The notes: generated by a model from the letters alone, not told the origin. Shown: positions 1-9,972, numbered from the stretch's first letter. The stretch: 36,961 nt of DNA from Pseudomonadota bacterium (GCA_018823175.1 JAHJIY010000091.1:1-36961); one strand, 5' to 3'. Program-made: numbers and translations.

Positions 1-101
1 ACGATACTTGGCTGGGCAAACAAAATGATACAACAAAACTGATACATTATGGCTCTTGTGGATATATTCACTCATGAACCTTTTGTATCATCTTAGCTTA
101 T

Positions 102-119
102 ACGCCGCAAGCGGCGGGG
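102..119. other. GC-rich hairpin upstream of the MFS gene
   Basis: CGCCGC and GCGGCG face each other around AA within TACGCCGCAAGCGGCGGGGA. It has no T-run, so a classical terminator is not shown; it may be the 3' end of an upstream transcript or the boundary of an acquired segment. Further upstream, TGATACAA (about 26-33) and TTGTATCA (about 83-90) form a widely spaced inverted repeat of unknown role. Confidence 0.3.
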
Positions 120-146
120 AATTAACCCTGAGAGATTAAAATTACC

Positions 147-1361
147 TTGAAGAGGCAAACCGTAAATAAGTCGCAGGCCGTCAATCCCACGCCCAGATCG
201 TGGCGGGCCTTGCCTTCGAGCATCTGGGCCCTGGGCTTTGTTTCACTATGCATGGACATCTCATCGGAGATGATCCACAGCCTCCTGCCGGTGTTCATGG
301 TCACCACCCTGGGCGCCTCGATGGTGACGGTCGGCATTATCGAGGGAGTGGCTGAAGCGACCGCCTCCGTCACTAAGGTATTCTCGGGGGCGATCAGCGA
401 TTACCTGGGCCGACGCAAATTTCTGGTGAGCCTTGGTTACGGGCTCGCGGCCCTGACCAAACCGATCTTTCCCCTGGCCGATTCGGTCAGCTGGGTGTTC
501 ACCGCCCGCTTTATCGATCGCATCGGCAAGGGTATTCGCGGGGCGCCGCGGGACGCGCTGATTGCCGACCTCGCGCCACCACAGATGCGCGGCGCAGCCT
601 TCGGCCTGCGCCAGGCCCTCGATTCGGTCGGGGCGCTGCTCGGTCCTCTGCTGGCCGTGGTTTTGATGCTTTTACTCGCTAACCAAATCAGAACAGTCAT
701 GTGGGTCGCAGTAGCGCCGGCTTTTCTCGCGCTGATCTTATTGCTGGTCTATGTGCAGGAACCCCAACGACTTGCTGCAAAAGGAGCGCCAAAGAAACCG
801 CTCACCCTGGCTGAGGTCAAGCGGCTGCCGTTACGTTATTGGCTCGTCGTGCTGCTGGGCGCCGTCTTTACCCTGGCGCGCTTTAGTGAGGCATTTCTGG
901 TGTTGCGCGCCAATGATGTCGGCCTGGCGCTGGGCTACGTGCCGCTGGTGATGATTGTGATGAACCTCTTTTACGCCGGCGCCGCCTATCCAGCCGGGGC
1001 CGCCGCCGATCACATGCGGCAGCGCACCCTGCTTCTGGTCGGCCTGGCCCTGCTGATCGCGGCCGATATCGTCCTGGCCTTTGCCGCCTCGCCGCTGCTG
1101 GTCTTTGCCGGAGCGGCGCTATGGGGCTTACATCTAGCCTTCAGCCAAGGTCTGTTGGCCAAGCTGGTCGCCGATACCACCCCACCGGCACTGTTAGGCA
1201 CGGGATTCGGGATCTTCAATCTGGTCAGTGGCGGCATGTTGCTGCTGGCCAGTATTATTGCGGGAACTTTATGGAGCACACTCGGGGCTTCGGCCACATT
1301 TCTGGCCGGGGCAGGATTCACGTTCATTGCGGCACTCGGCTTATTGGCGGCCACAAAGTAA
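147..1361 (+). CDS. MFS family transporter
   Basis: This 404-residue protein is very hydrophobic throughout, consistent with the twelve membrane segments of the major facilitator superfamily, so it should move a small solute across the inner membrane by proton coupling. An early conserved acidic stretch (DISSEMIHSLLP, about residues 38-49) and the loop between segments 4 and 5 (FIDRIGKGIRGAPRDALIAD, about 122-141) are typical of MFS drug or metabolite exporters. The substrate cannot be read from sequence. The TTG at 147 is the start that includes the whole first segment; a purine-rich GAGAG lies 13 bases upstream, and no ATG occurs before the conserved acidic motif. Base composition is richer in G+C than the next gene, and the GC hairpin just upstream also looks foreign, so transfer is possible. 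Confidence 0.85.
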   Translation: MKRQTVNKSQAVNPTPRSWRALPSSIWALGFVSLCMDISSEMIHSLLPVFMVTTLGASMVTVGIIEGVAEATASVTKVFSGAISDYLGRRKFLVSLGYGLAALTKPIFPLADSVSWVFTARFIDRIGKGIRGAPRDALIADLAPPQMRGAAFGLRQALDSVGALLGPLLAVVLMLLLANQIRTVMWVAVAPAFLALILLLVYVQEPQRLAAKGAPKKPLTLAEVKRLPLRYWLVVLLGAVFTLARFSEAFLVLRANDVGLALGYVPLVMIVMNLFYAGAAYPAGAAADHMRQRTLLLVGLALLIAADIVLAFAASPLLVFAGAALWGLHLAFSQGLLAKLVADTTPPALLGTGFGIFNLVSGGMLLLASIIAGTLWSTLGASATFLAGAGFTFIAALGLLAATK

Positions 1362-1553
1362 TCTACAAATCCATGTAAAGTAGTTGATCCCTTAGTTTTT
1401 CTTTACCTTCGATTGGTATTTGCGCTACTATTTTTAGATAGTGACTGGTTTCATCGACAAGTGCCATTCTCCTTTAAGATAATAAGGGCCAATGCCAAAC
1501 TTGGACCCAAAAAACAAAGGACGCAACTATCAGACCACAAAAATAGAGGGTTA

Positions 1554-1931
1554 ATGACAACCATGAAATATAAATTATCGTTCTGCGAAATCGAACAATT
1601 AACAGACAATATTTTCGAGGCGACGATCAATGAAGGTGCTGTCATTGATCGGAAATGTGCCGAGGAGGCACAAATATTTTGGCATGATTTAAGAAAAGAA
1701 CCTTATGAACTTCTTGTTAATAATAAAAATCAGTTTTCATATTCCTTCATGGGGTCACAGAAAATAGGAGAACATTCTCTGGAACGCAAGACCGCCGTAT
1801 TAGTCGACAACCCAATATCAAAAGATCAAATGGCGACGGTATTGGAACTTAAAAAATTATATGGAAACGCCAAAAACAGAAAGGTATTTCAGGACCGAGA
1901 TAAAGCTCTAAAATGGCTCAAGACATCCTGA
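1554..1931 (+). CDS. Hypothetical protein of about 125 residues, possibly STAS/SpoIIAA-like
   Basis: I do not recognise this gene with confidence. The open frame runs back to 1413, but AGAGGG lies just before ATG 1554 and the sequence upstream reads as non-coding, so I start at 1554; ATG 1563 is an alternative. It encodes a soluble, lysine-rich protein with alternating strands and helices (MKYKLSFCEIEQL near the N-terminus, DKALKWLKTS at the end). The general layout, including a late helix that ends in KWL, resembles small SpoIIAA/STAS-like proteins, but that is only an impression. It is clearly lower in G+C than the MFS gene before it. About 190 bases separate it from that gene and about 225 from the cupin gene, so it is probably transcribed alone. 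Confidence 0.6.
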   Translation: MTTMKYKLSFCEIEQLTDNIFEATINEGAVIDRKCAEEAQIFWHDLRKEPYELLVNNKNQFSYSFMGSQKIGEHSLERKTAVLVDNPISKDQMATVLELKKLYGNAKNRKVFQDRDKALKWLKTS

Positions 1932-2157
1932 CCCGGCAAGTCCATACATTATGTTCAAATATCTCAAAAGGCCCGTAACATATGAAAAAATCCAGCAATA
2001 ATAACATAAGGGACTAACTCTTCCCTCCGAGAAGACCAGCAAATTTTATTGCTTATGCCCCCAGAAGAAACTGCCGGGATGAAGCTCTATATTGCTGGAA
2101 AAGATAACAGCCATTCTATTCGAGCCGTTAATCCCGTTTTCAATAAGGAAAAAACCG

Positions 2158-3626
<1,469 letters not shown>

Positions 3627-3712
3627 TCAAAAAGCAATTTTGTGTTAATCGAAAGCGGATATGTGAGATGATACTTGAGACCTTCGACCAAAATTTTAAA
3701 ATGAGAGAAGCA

Positions 3713-4177
3713 ATGAACTTTAACAAAAAAATCTGCAGCGTATTAATCCTGGTTGGTTTGATCGGTCTCACCCCACCCTGCTATGCCGAACAACCAAATA
3801 AGCGAACCTCCTTCGAAGAGGTCAAACAGAATTCAAAAGATTTACTTAAGACGATCAACGCCTATACCGTTGAACAACGGGACGAAGCGGTTAACAAAAC
3901 AAAGGCGGCCTTGGATAAGCTTGATCAGCGCATCGAGGCCCTGGAAAAACGGGCCGATCAAAACTGGGACAAAATGGATAAGACCGCCCGCCAAAATACC
4001 CGGGCCAGCCTGCAGGAACTTCGCCGCCAGCGAACCAAGGTCGCCGAATGGTACGGCAGCTTAAAAAGCAGCACCGGCGAGGCTTGGGTCCATATGAAAA
4101 ATGGATTTACCGAGGCATACCAGGCCCTTGATGAGGCCTGGCAAAAGTCCGAAAAAGAATTTGGGGCCGCCAAATGA
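3713..4177 (+). CDS. Exported coiled-coil protein resembling the sll1863 stress-response family
   Basis: A signal peptide (about residues 1-25, ending PPCYA) leads into 130 residues that are almost wholly charged helix: EEVKQNSKDLLKTINAYT, KTKAALDKLDQRIEALEK, then RTKVAEWYGSLKSSTGEAW and a final amphipathic helix. The middle and C-terminal pattern (DKLDQRI...NWDKM...LRRQRTKVAEWYGSLK) is what is annotated as the sll1863 stress-response family; its molecular role is not established. ATG 3713 has AGAGAAG before it and gives a clean signal peptide, unlike the longer frame from 3668. The stop overlaps the start of the next gene by four bases (ATGA), so the two are translationally coupled. Confidence 0.75.
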   Translation: MNFNKKICSVLILVGLIGLTPPCYAEQPNKRTSFEEVKQNSKDLLKTINAYTVEQRDEAVNKTKAALDKLDQRIEALEKRADQNWDKMDKTARQNTRASLQELRRQRTKVAEWYGSLKSSTGEAWVHMKNGFTEAYQALDEAWQKSEKEFGAAK

Positions 4178-4479
4178 AAATTTCAGACTGGCTGGATGAG
4201 CAGGAAGCAGAACAAGGGGACGTCTCCCAAATCGTCTTACCGACGAATATGTCTTTTGATGAAAACCCGGCTGAAACCATTTTTTTCAAAGAGATTAATC
4301 CCTGCGGTATGCTCTGCCCGGAAAATCACCCATTTTCCACGGTTGAGCGCTTTGGCCACTGGTATCTCAGCCGAGGCCAGGACAAAAAGGCCGGGATTCA
4401 TTCATCAAAAATGAAGTGGCATCTGTTTACCAAGGACAAAAATATCGCTCTGCAAACGGCAAAAGATCACCTCGCTTAA
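4174..4479 (+). CDS. Hypothetical protein, 101 residues, coupled to the exported coiled-coil protein
   Basis: I do not recognise a family. The product is soluble and acidic at its N-terminus (MKISDWLDEQEAEQGD) and has two cysteines in NPCGMLCPENHPFST near the middle. An aromatic stretch (FGHWYLSRGQ) and a basic C-terminal part (MKWHLFTKDKN) follow. No signal peptide or membrane segment is seen. The four-base ATGA overlap with the preceding gene supports both the start and a functional link, although the partner is exported and this protein appears cytoplasmic. Confidence 0.6.
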   Translation: MKISDWLDEQEAEQGDVSQIVLPTNMSFDENPAETIFFKEINPCGMLCPENHPFSTVERFGHWYLSRGQDKKAGIHSSKMKWHLFTKDKNIALQTAKDHLA

Positions 4480-4870
4480 AAAACAAAGACCAATCAACCG
4501 GCCTCCTTTTTCACCGCCATTTATTCGGCGATAGCGGACCGAAGCAAAATTAGCAGCGCAACGGGCATCCTACAGCAACGGCTGTCAGCAATACCGTCAG
4601 GCTTTTACGGAAGCAATCTATTTCCAATCATAATTAAGGCCGTCACCTACCTTCCCAGTGAAGATAAACGATTATCCCACCCCCCGCTCAGTGACCATTG
4701 CCACGGCCATCAATCAAAAGTCAATGCTTTGCCCGGATCGACGGCCCTTGAACGACTGGAAATCAACATAAAACCATAGTTTTTAAACAGGATATTATGT
4801 AAATTCCCAGCTAAGACCCAACCAAAAAAACCATAAATCAATCAATTGATCTGCCGGGAGAGCTATAACC
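4480..4870. other. Intergenic region with no gene seen
   Basis: About 390 bases between the small unknown gene and the ZIP transporter. I see no open frame of useful length, no clear tRNA and no strong hairpin with a T-run. The last 70 bases are AT-rich and probably hold the promoter of the ZIP gene, whose ribosome site GGGAGAG lies just before ATG 4871. Confidence 0.5.
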
Positions 4871-5686
4871 ATGGGCGACTTCATTCAACAATTCAATCCC
4901 ATTATGCAGGCTTTTCTCGCCACCCTGTTTACCTGGGGGGTCACCGCAATTGGCGCTGCCCTGGTGTTTTTCACCCGGACCGTCAACCATAAACTGATGG
5001 ACTCAATGCTTGGCTTTGCGGCGGGGGTAATGATTGCCGCAAGCTTCTGGTCCCTGCTTGCGCCAGGCATAGAAATGGCGGGGCAGTTAGGACAGGTCCC
5101 CTGGCTGACTGCGGTGATCGGCTTTATGGGGGGCGGAATTTTCATGCGTCTAACCGACAAATTTCTACCCCACCTGCATCCCGGCCTGAGTATCAATAAA
5201 AGTGAAGGAATCAAGACCTCCTGGCAACGCAGCACCCTGCTGGTTTTAGCGATCACCCTGCACAATATCCCGGAGGGGCTGGCGGTGGGCGTTGCCTTTG
5301 GGGCGGTGGCGGCAAACCTCCCCTCGGCCACGATTGGCGGCGCCATTGCCCTGGCCATCGGCATCGGAATTCAAAACTTCCCGGAAGGCGCAGCGGTTTC
5401 GTTACCCTTAAGACGGGAAGGGATGAGCAAGGGGAAAAGCTTTCTGATGGGCCAGGCCTCCGGCCTGGTCGAACCAATCGCCGGGGTGATCGGCGCGCTG
5501 TTTGTCCTGAAAATGCAAAACATCCTCCCCTACGCCCTTTGTTTTGCGGCCGGCGCAATGATTTTTGTCGTGGTGGAGGAACTAATCCCGGAATCCCAGA
5601 GAAAATATGAAAACATCGATCTGGTAACCATGGCGACGATGACCGGTTTTTCGGTCATGATGATCCTCGACGTGGCCCTGGGATAA
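4871..5686 (+). CDS. ZIP family divalent metal transporter (ZupT/GufA type)
   Basis: This 271-residue membrane protein has about eight hydrophobic segments and the two hallmark motifs of ZIP transporters: HNIPEG in segment 4 (LAITLHNIPEGLAVGVAFG, near residues 137-155) and NFPEG in segment 5 (GIGIQNFPEGAAVSLPL, near 166-182). Their His, Asn, Pro and Glu residues form the binuclear metal site. A histidine in the loop (FLPHLHPG) and an acidic VVVEELIPES near the end fit the GufA branch, which carries zinc, iron or other divalent ions into the cytoplasm. The gene is alone on its strand and converges with the TSUP gene 53 bases downstream. Confidence 0.9.
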   Translation: MGDFIQQFNPIMQAFLATLFTWGVTAIGAALVFFTRTVNHKLMDSMLGFAAGVMIAASFWSLLAPGIEMAGQLGQVPWLTAVIGFMGGGIFMRLTDKFLPHLHPGLSINKSEGIKTSWQRSTLLVLAITLHNIPEGLAVGVAFGAVAANLPSATIGGAIALAIGIGIQNFPEGAAVSLPLRREGMSKGKSFLMGQASGLVEPIAGVIGALFVLKMQNILPYALCFAAGAMIFVVVEELIPESQRKYENIDLVTMATMTGFSVMMILDVALG

Positions 5687-5739
5687 AAAAGAGAACTTCA
5701 GATAAAAAAGTCCGACAGCCAAAATAAAACCTTCAAAGA

Positions 5740-6519
5740 TTAAAAAGGAAGCACCGACAGCCAGATCCTGATCGCCGCCAAGCCAATGAACAGAGCCAAC
5801 AGGCGGCGCAGCATGAGGACCGGCACCTTCTGGCTGACGTATCCGCCGAGAGTTACGGCGGGAACGACGGTCAGCACGATTGGAATGGCTAACAGCCACT
5901 CGATCTGACCGGTCAGGGCTTTGCCGAGAAAGGCCGCCCCGGTTGACAGCATCACGATGGCCAGATTACTGCCGACCGCGATCCGAGTCGGGATCCGGAC
6001 AAAAGAAGTCATCAGCGGAATGAGAATAAAAGAGCCGCCCTGCCCGACCATCCCCCCCAGCACCCCGACTCCGGTCGCGGCCGAAACCCCACGCCAAATG
6101 CTGAACTCCAGATTATTGACATCGGGCGACTCCTGATCATCCTTGATTGAAATGGAGATCAACCCGGCGGCCAGAATCGCCAAACCACCAAATAAGATCA
6201 GCAGTATATTGTTGGCGACATACTTTGAGGCGACCCCGCCCAAAAGGGAGGCGATAAATATGGCGCTGCCCATCCAGACCGTCAGCCGACCGGATACAAA
6301 ATTATGTTTATGATGGACAAAAGCTCCCACCAGGCAGGAAACCAGACCCTGGACAATGGTAAGTCCAGCCACGGTTCGCATGGTAAAAGGTTCAAGTCCG
6401 AAAAGAGGCGGCACAAAAAGCAGAAGCGGCGCCATGATTATGCCGCCGCCAATCCCCAGCAAGCCGGAAAGAAAACCACAGACCAACCCGAGAACGCCGA
6501 TAAGCAGAAACAGCTCCAT
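5740..6519 (-). CDS. TSUP (TauE/SafE) family permease, downstream of selD
   Basis: The 259-residue protein has about eight membrane segments and the two TSUP family repeats, each starting with a glycine-rich turn: LGIGGGIIMAPLLL near residues 21-34 and GGMVGQGGSFILIPLMT near 155-171. Family members carry sulfite, sulfonates or other sulfur-containing anions. Its start is three bases from the selD stop codon on the same strand, so the two genes are almost surely one operon. That context makes a selenium or sulfur oxyanion a reasonable substrate guess, but it is inference only. It converges with the ZIP gene. Confidence 0.88.
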   Translation of the reverse strand: MELFLLIGVLGLVCGFLSGLLGIGGGIIMAPLLLFVPPLFGLEPFTMRTVAGLTIVQGLVSCLVGAFVHHKHNFVSGRLTVWMGSAIFIASLLGGVASKYVANNILLILFGGLAILAAGLISISIKDDQESPDVNNLEFSIWRGVSAATGVGVLGGMVGQGGSFILIPLMTSFVRIPTRIAVGSNLAIVMLSTGAAFLGKALTGQIEWLLAIPIVLTVVPAVTLGGYVSQKVPVLMLRRLLALFIGLAAIRIWLSVLPF

Positions 6520-6522
6520 TAA

Positions 6523-7575
6523 TCAGACCACCGTAATGCCGACCGGTTGATCGACAATCTCGCCGATCCGGGCCGCAATCCCCGTCCCGATCTTTTTTAA
6601 TTGGGCGATCAGATCTGCCGCCTGGTCAGCCGGCAGCGAGAGTAAAAGGCCCCCCGAGGTCTGCGGATCATAAAGCAATTCATCCTGGTGGCTGGACAGA
6701 GAAACCGCCATCTCAAGTTTATGTTTGGCAACCATCGCCCGATTGGCCTTGTTGCTGCCGGTAGTCTCACCTTTTTTATACATCTCAAGGGCGCCGGGAT
6801 AAAACGGCAGATCTTTATAGCTCAACACGACGTGCGCATTACTGCCATGGGCGACCTCCAGTAGATGGCCAAGAATACCAAAGCCGGTAATATCGGTACA
6901 GGCATGCAAATCAAATTTAAGCGCCGCCTCGATCGCCGCCCCGTTTAACGCGGCAAGAGAAGGCAGGACCGTTCTTTCCAGTTCCTTAAAATCCATTTTC
7001 CCAGAGCGCACCGCGTTAAACAAAACACCGGAACCCAGTGGTTTGGTCAAAATCAAGACATCGCCGGTCTTTGATCCGGCATTGGTGATAATCCGGTCCG
7101 GATGAACCACTCCGTTGACGCAAAGACCATACTTGGGCTCTTCATCATCGACCGTATGACCGCCGACCAGACAAGCCCCGGCCTCCACAACTTTATCATG
7201 GCCGCCGCGCAGGATATCTTTCAGGATGCCCATATCCAGTTGTTTGGACGGGAACATCACCACATTCAAGGCGGTAAGCGGCTTGCCACCCATGGAATAA
7301 ACATCGGAGATCGAATTGGCGGCGGAGATCTGGCCAAACCAATAGGGGTCATCAACCGGCGGGGTGATAAAATCCACGGTATTGATCATGGCAATTTCAG
7401 GGGACAGACGATAGACCGCCGCATCATCGGCTGTTTCAATGCCGACCAATAGATTGGCATCATTGGGGGGGGTAAGTCCGGCAAGCGCGTCCGACAGATC
7501 CGTCGGACCAATTTTAGCCGCTCAACCGCAGGTCCGGGCCAAACCGGTCAGGGTTTTTTTCTTGAATATTTTCAC
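6523..7575 (-). CDS. selD: Selenide, water dikinase (selenophosphate synthase), itself a selenoprotein
   Basis: SelD makes selenophosphate from selenide and ATP, the selenium donor for selenocysteine tRNA and 2-selenouridine. A reading that stops at every TGA gives only 308 residues from 7449, which lack the catalytic N-terminus. The same frame continues upstream through one TGA (7524-7522) to a GTG at 7575, preceded by AAGGAGA, giving 350 residues, the usual length. The TGA falls exactly at the active-site Cys/Sec: LARTCG-U-AAKIGPTDL, with U18 and the conserved Lys21. A SECIS-like hairpin follows 13 bases later. Downstream are the ATP-binding regions (GIETADDAAVY, NTVDFITP, GGHTVDDEEPKYG) and the C-terminal DPQTSGGLL. 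The TSUP gene follows after three bases. Confidence 0.95.
7489..7508 (-). promoter_or_regulatory. Bacterial SECIS-like hairpin in selD
   Basis: On the coding strand, GTCCGAC and GTCGGAC form a perfect 7-bp stem around the loop GGATCT. The stem begins 13 bases after the in-frame TGA, so the apical loop is about 20 bases downstream, within the range known for bacterial SECIS elements. The loop starts with GG, as expected for SelB recognition. It implies that selB, selA and selC exist elsewhere in the genome. Confidence 0.85.
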
Positions 7576-7700
7576 AACCGTCTCCTTTAAGTCTACTTCA
7601 ATGACCATTAATTTTTATCACAGATGATTTCACCATAGACCCATCTTCTGAAAATTCAAGTTATTATAAATGCCGCCCGGCGATGAACCCAAGCTCACGC

Positions 7701-7988
7701 CTAAGGCTTGAAACTTGCGTTGGTGCGATAGATAAAGGCTAGGATCTCGGCTACCACCAGATAGGCGGAAGGGGGAATTTGTTCATTCAAATCAAGGGAG
7801 GAGAGAACTTCAACCAGGTCGCTATCCTCCTGGACGGGGATGCCATGCTCCCTGGCAAGTTCGAGGATCTTTTCGGCAATGTGACCGCTGCCCTTGCCGA
7901 TTACCTTCGGCGCCTGGTCCCGCGCCTTGTCATAACGAAGAGCTACCGCTTTTTTCACCCGTTGCCGATTCTTTTCAGGTTTATCCAT
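7701..7988 (-). CDS. Solitary FlhB C-terminal-like protein (FlhX/YlqH type)
   Basis: The 95 residues match the cytoplasmic C-terminal domain of FlhB/YscU export-switch proteins: a basic helix, KKAVALRYDKARDQAPKVIG, then KGSGHIAEKILELAREHGIP, EDSDLVEVLSSLDLNEQIPP and AYLVVAEILAFIYR. The autocleavage NPTH motif that normally precedes the AVALRYD-like strand is absent (RQRVKKAVAL here), and there are no membrane segments. Such stand-alone copies are known in several phyla and can partly replace the FlhB C-terminus in flagellar export, but usually sit in flagellar loci; no flagellar gene is seen nearby. It lies about 125 bases upstream of selD on the same strand. Confidence 0.85.
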   Translation of the reverse strand: MDKPEKNRQRVKKAVALRYDKARDQAPKVIGKGSGHIAEKILELAREHGIPVQEDSDLVEVLSSLDLNEQIPPSAYLVVAEILAFIYRTNASFKP

Positions 7989-8141
7989 AATCCCGGAACC
8001 ATATCTCCCGCCAAGACAAATTTATCCCGCCAAATAATTTTTTGCCGGGGAATCATCTACCATAAAGTATATCAACTTTACCGGACGAAAGCCACCGGCC
8101 GGAACCTTTGGTTTTTAATTATTTCATGGTACAAAACAAAA

Positions 8142-8834
8142 ATGAACTTTGCGCAGAAACTGCAACCGGTAATCCTTGTCCGCCGCTACCAGCGTTTCCT
8201 GGCCGATGTGGAGTTGGCCGACCACAGCATTATCACCGTGCACTGTCCCAATTCCGGCAGCATGCTGGGCTGTCAGACCCCGGGACTTGCGGCAATGATC
8301 TCCCGCTCCGCTAATCCAAACCGCAAATATCCGCACACCCTGGAGATGGTCCGGGTCAACCAGACCTGGATCGGGATCAACACCTCGCTGACCAACAGGT
8401 TGGTCAAGGAAGCAATTGAGCACGGAATCATTCAGGAACTCCTGCCCTTTGACACGATCAGGGCCGAGGTGAAAACCGGCCAAAGCCGCCTGGACTTTCT
8501 TTTACAGAATGGGGAATCAAAAATCTGGCTGGAAGTAAAAAACTGCACCATGGCCCAGGAAAAGACCGCCATGTTCCCGGACGCAGTTACCGCCCGGGGC
8601 ACCAAACATCTGCACGAACTGCTGAAACTAAAAAAAGAAGGCCACCGGGCGGCGATCCTCTTCTGCGTGCAACGGGAAGACACCGATTGTTTCACCCCGG
8701 CCCGCCAGATTGATCCGCTTTATGCCGAGATCCTCGGCCAGGTCTATAAACAGGGGGTGGAAATTCTGGCTTATCAGGCCCAGGTCAGTCCGGAACAGAT
8801 CATGATTGTGCGCAAACTGCCGATCGTCATCTAA
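8142..8834 (+). CDS. sfsA: SfsA family protein (sugar fermentation stimulation protein)
   Basis: The 230-residue protein shows the full SfsA pattern: an N-terminal OB-like part (RRYQRFLADVELADHSIITV, HCPNSGSMLG near residues 36-45) and a C-terminal nuclease-like fold with TGQSRLDFLL, WLEVKNCTM and AMFPDAVTARGTKHLHELL. The Asp/Glu-x-Lys residues resemble those of PD-(D/E)XK nucleases. The protein binds DNA in E. coli; its cellular role is uncertain. The open frame extends upstream to 7779, but that part is antisense to the FlhB-like gene and unlike any SfsA, so ATG 8142 is the start although its ribosome site is weak. It is transcribed away from the FlhB-like gene. Confidence 0.92.
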   Translation: MNFAQKLQPVILVRRYQRFLADVELADHSIITVHCPNSGSMLGCQTPGLAAMISRSANPNRKYPHTLEMVRVNQTWIGINTSLTNRLVKEAIEHGIIQELLPFDTIRAEVKTGQSRLDFLLQNGESKIWLEVKNCTMAQEKTAMFPDAVTARGTKHLHELLKLKKEGHRAAILFCVQREDTDCFTPARQIDPLYAEILGQVYKQGVEILAYQAQVSPEQIMIVRKLPIVI

Positions 8835-8861
8835 GACTTTCTACAAAGAAACCTCTTCGGC

Positions 8862-9677
8862 TTATGCCTTGCAACCGATACTGTATAAGATCTTCATCTC
8901 CAGCCAGATTCCGTCACCAGTCGCGAGTTCTTCGATTTCAGCCAGATGCTCATTTTTGAACCTGCCGAGGTCTTCCGGCGCCAACTGTTCAACCAACCCC
9001 CGGAAACCGCCGTTACATACGAGATACCACCACTCTTCACCATTTTGCAGATAATAGCCGTGGTCCTTGACAAAACTATCGGCCTTTTCCAGACCGGCCG
9101 CCTTAAGCAACGATATACATTTATCTTCCGAAGCGATCCTCTTCCAGGTCATCGGGGGCGGTTCAACCCCAAACTCTTCCAGCCGGGCCATAAATTTCCC
9201 AACCAGCGGCGAAAACGACTCTTCGGCAAAAGAAGTGACCATTACTTTCCCGCCACTTTTCACCTTAGCCGCGATATGATCAAGCTGCCGGGCCATATCC
9301 TCAACAAAAAAGATACTAAAGGCGCTGACCGCCGCATCGAAATGACCGTCCGGCAAGGTGATCTGCTGCATGTCCATTTCCACAAAAGTAGCGTTGGCAA
9401 TGCCCTGGGCCTCTTTCTTCTGCGCAGCCCGAGCCAGCATCCCGGCCGAAAAATCTATCCCGGTCACATGACCCGCCGGGAGATGGCCGGCCAGGGTCAA
9501 CGCCACATTACCGGTGCCGGTTGCAACATCCAGGACCTGTTCATCGCCCTTCAACCCTAAACAGGTTGGAACATGTCCGGCACTTTCCGTAAAAAACCGC
9601 AGGGCCGAATTGTCATAGCCTTCAGCCACGGTATCAAAAGTCTTCTTGAAAAATGCTTTACGCTCTAGTTCATTCAT
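8862..9677 (-). CDS. Class I SAM-dependent methyltransferase (UbiE/Methyltransf_11 type)
   Basis: The 271-residue protein has the Rossmann SAM-binding motifs in order: motif I VLDVATGTGNVALTL (near residues 48-62), the acidic end of strand 2 in VTGIDFSAGMLARA, NATFVEMDMQQITLPDGHFD before motif II, and AVSAFSIFF. This matches small-molecule methyltransferases of the UbiE family; the substrate is not evident. The N-terminus (FFKKTFDTVAEGYDNSALRFF) is the usual cap helix of this group. GAGGTGAC precedes the ATG at good distance. It converges with sfsA and has no close partner gene. Confidence 0.88.
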   Translation of the reverse strand: MNELERKAFFKKTFDTVAEGYDNSALRFFTESAGHVPTCLGLKGDEQVLDVATGTGNVALTLAGHLPAGHVTGIDFSAGMLARAAQKKEAQGIANATFVEMDMQQITLPDGHFDAAVSAFSIFFVEDMARQLDHIAAKVKSGGKVMVTSFAEESFSPLVGKFMARLEEFGVEPPPMTWKRIASEDKCISLLKAAGLEKADSFVKDHGYYLQNGEEWWYLVCNGGFRGLVEQLAPEDLGRFKNEHLAEIEELATGDGIWLEMKILYSIGCKA

Positions 9678-9822
9678 GATTTTGTCACCTCGAATTTAAA
9701 AACAAGACAACCAGCAATAAATTTATCTTTAGTAATTCAAAGCAATTTCAGCAAGAAGAAGATGGCAGGGAAAATATTAAATCGGGGGAAGAAATTTTGC
9801 GGTTGGCAGGCAAGATCGTGGA

Positions 9823-9878
9823 TAAAGCTGAGTTGAGTCGCTTGTCGACTCAAACGAGACTTATGCCCCTGTGGTATA
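9823..9878 (-). repeat. Dispersed structured repeat, copy 1
   Basis: Read on the minus strand this is TATACCACAGGGGCATAAGT followed by CTCGTTT and the hairpin GAGTCG-ACAAG-CGACTC, ending AACTCAGCTTTA. It is the same element as at 17288, 24246 and 28720. It sits in the 295-base gap between the methyltransferase gene and the CheY-like gene, where I see no other gene. Confidence 0.75.
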
Positions 9879-9972
9879 AAAAAGGCAGGCAAGCGTCACT
9901 GATGGGGAAACAGAAATCAGCGTTTATTTATTTTTATTGATTAAATATCCGAGAGACCATTCCCCCGAGCCA

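Noticed and set aside
1413..1553. N-terminal extension of the small protein at 1554
   Set aside because: The extension looks non-coding and a purine-rich ribosome site lies just before 1554.
4885..5364. Long minus-strand open frame opposite the ZIP gene
   Set aside because: It is the antisense shadow of a clear membrane protein gene and has no domain pattern.
6523..7449. A truncated or frameshifted selD pseudogene
   Set aside because: The upstream frame is intact apart from one TGA at the exact Sec site, with a SECIS-like hairpin after it.
7779..8141. An N-terminal extension of SfsA
   Set aside because: It is antisense to the FlhB-like gene, does not resemble SfsA, and a family-sized protein starts at 8142.
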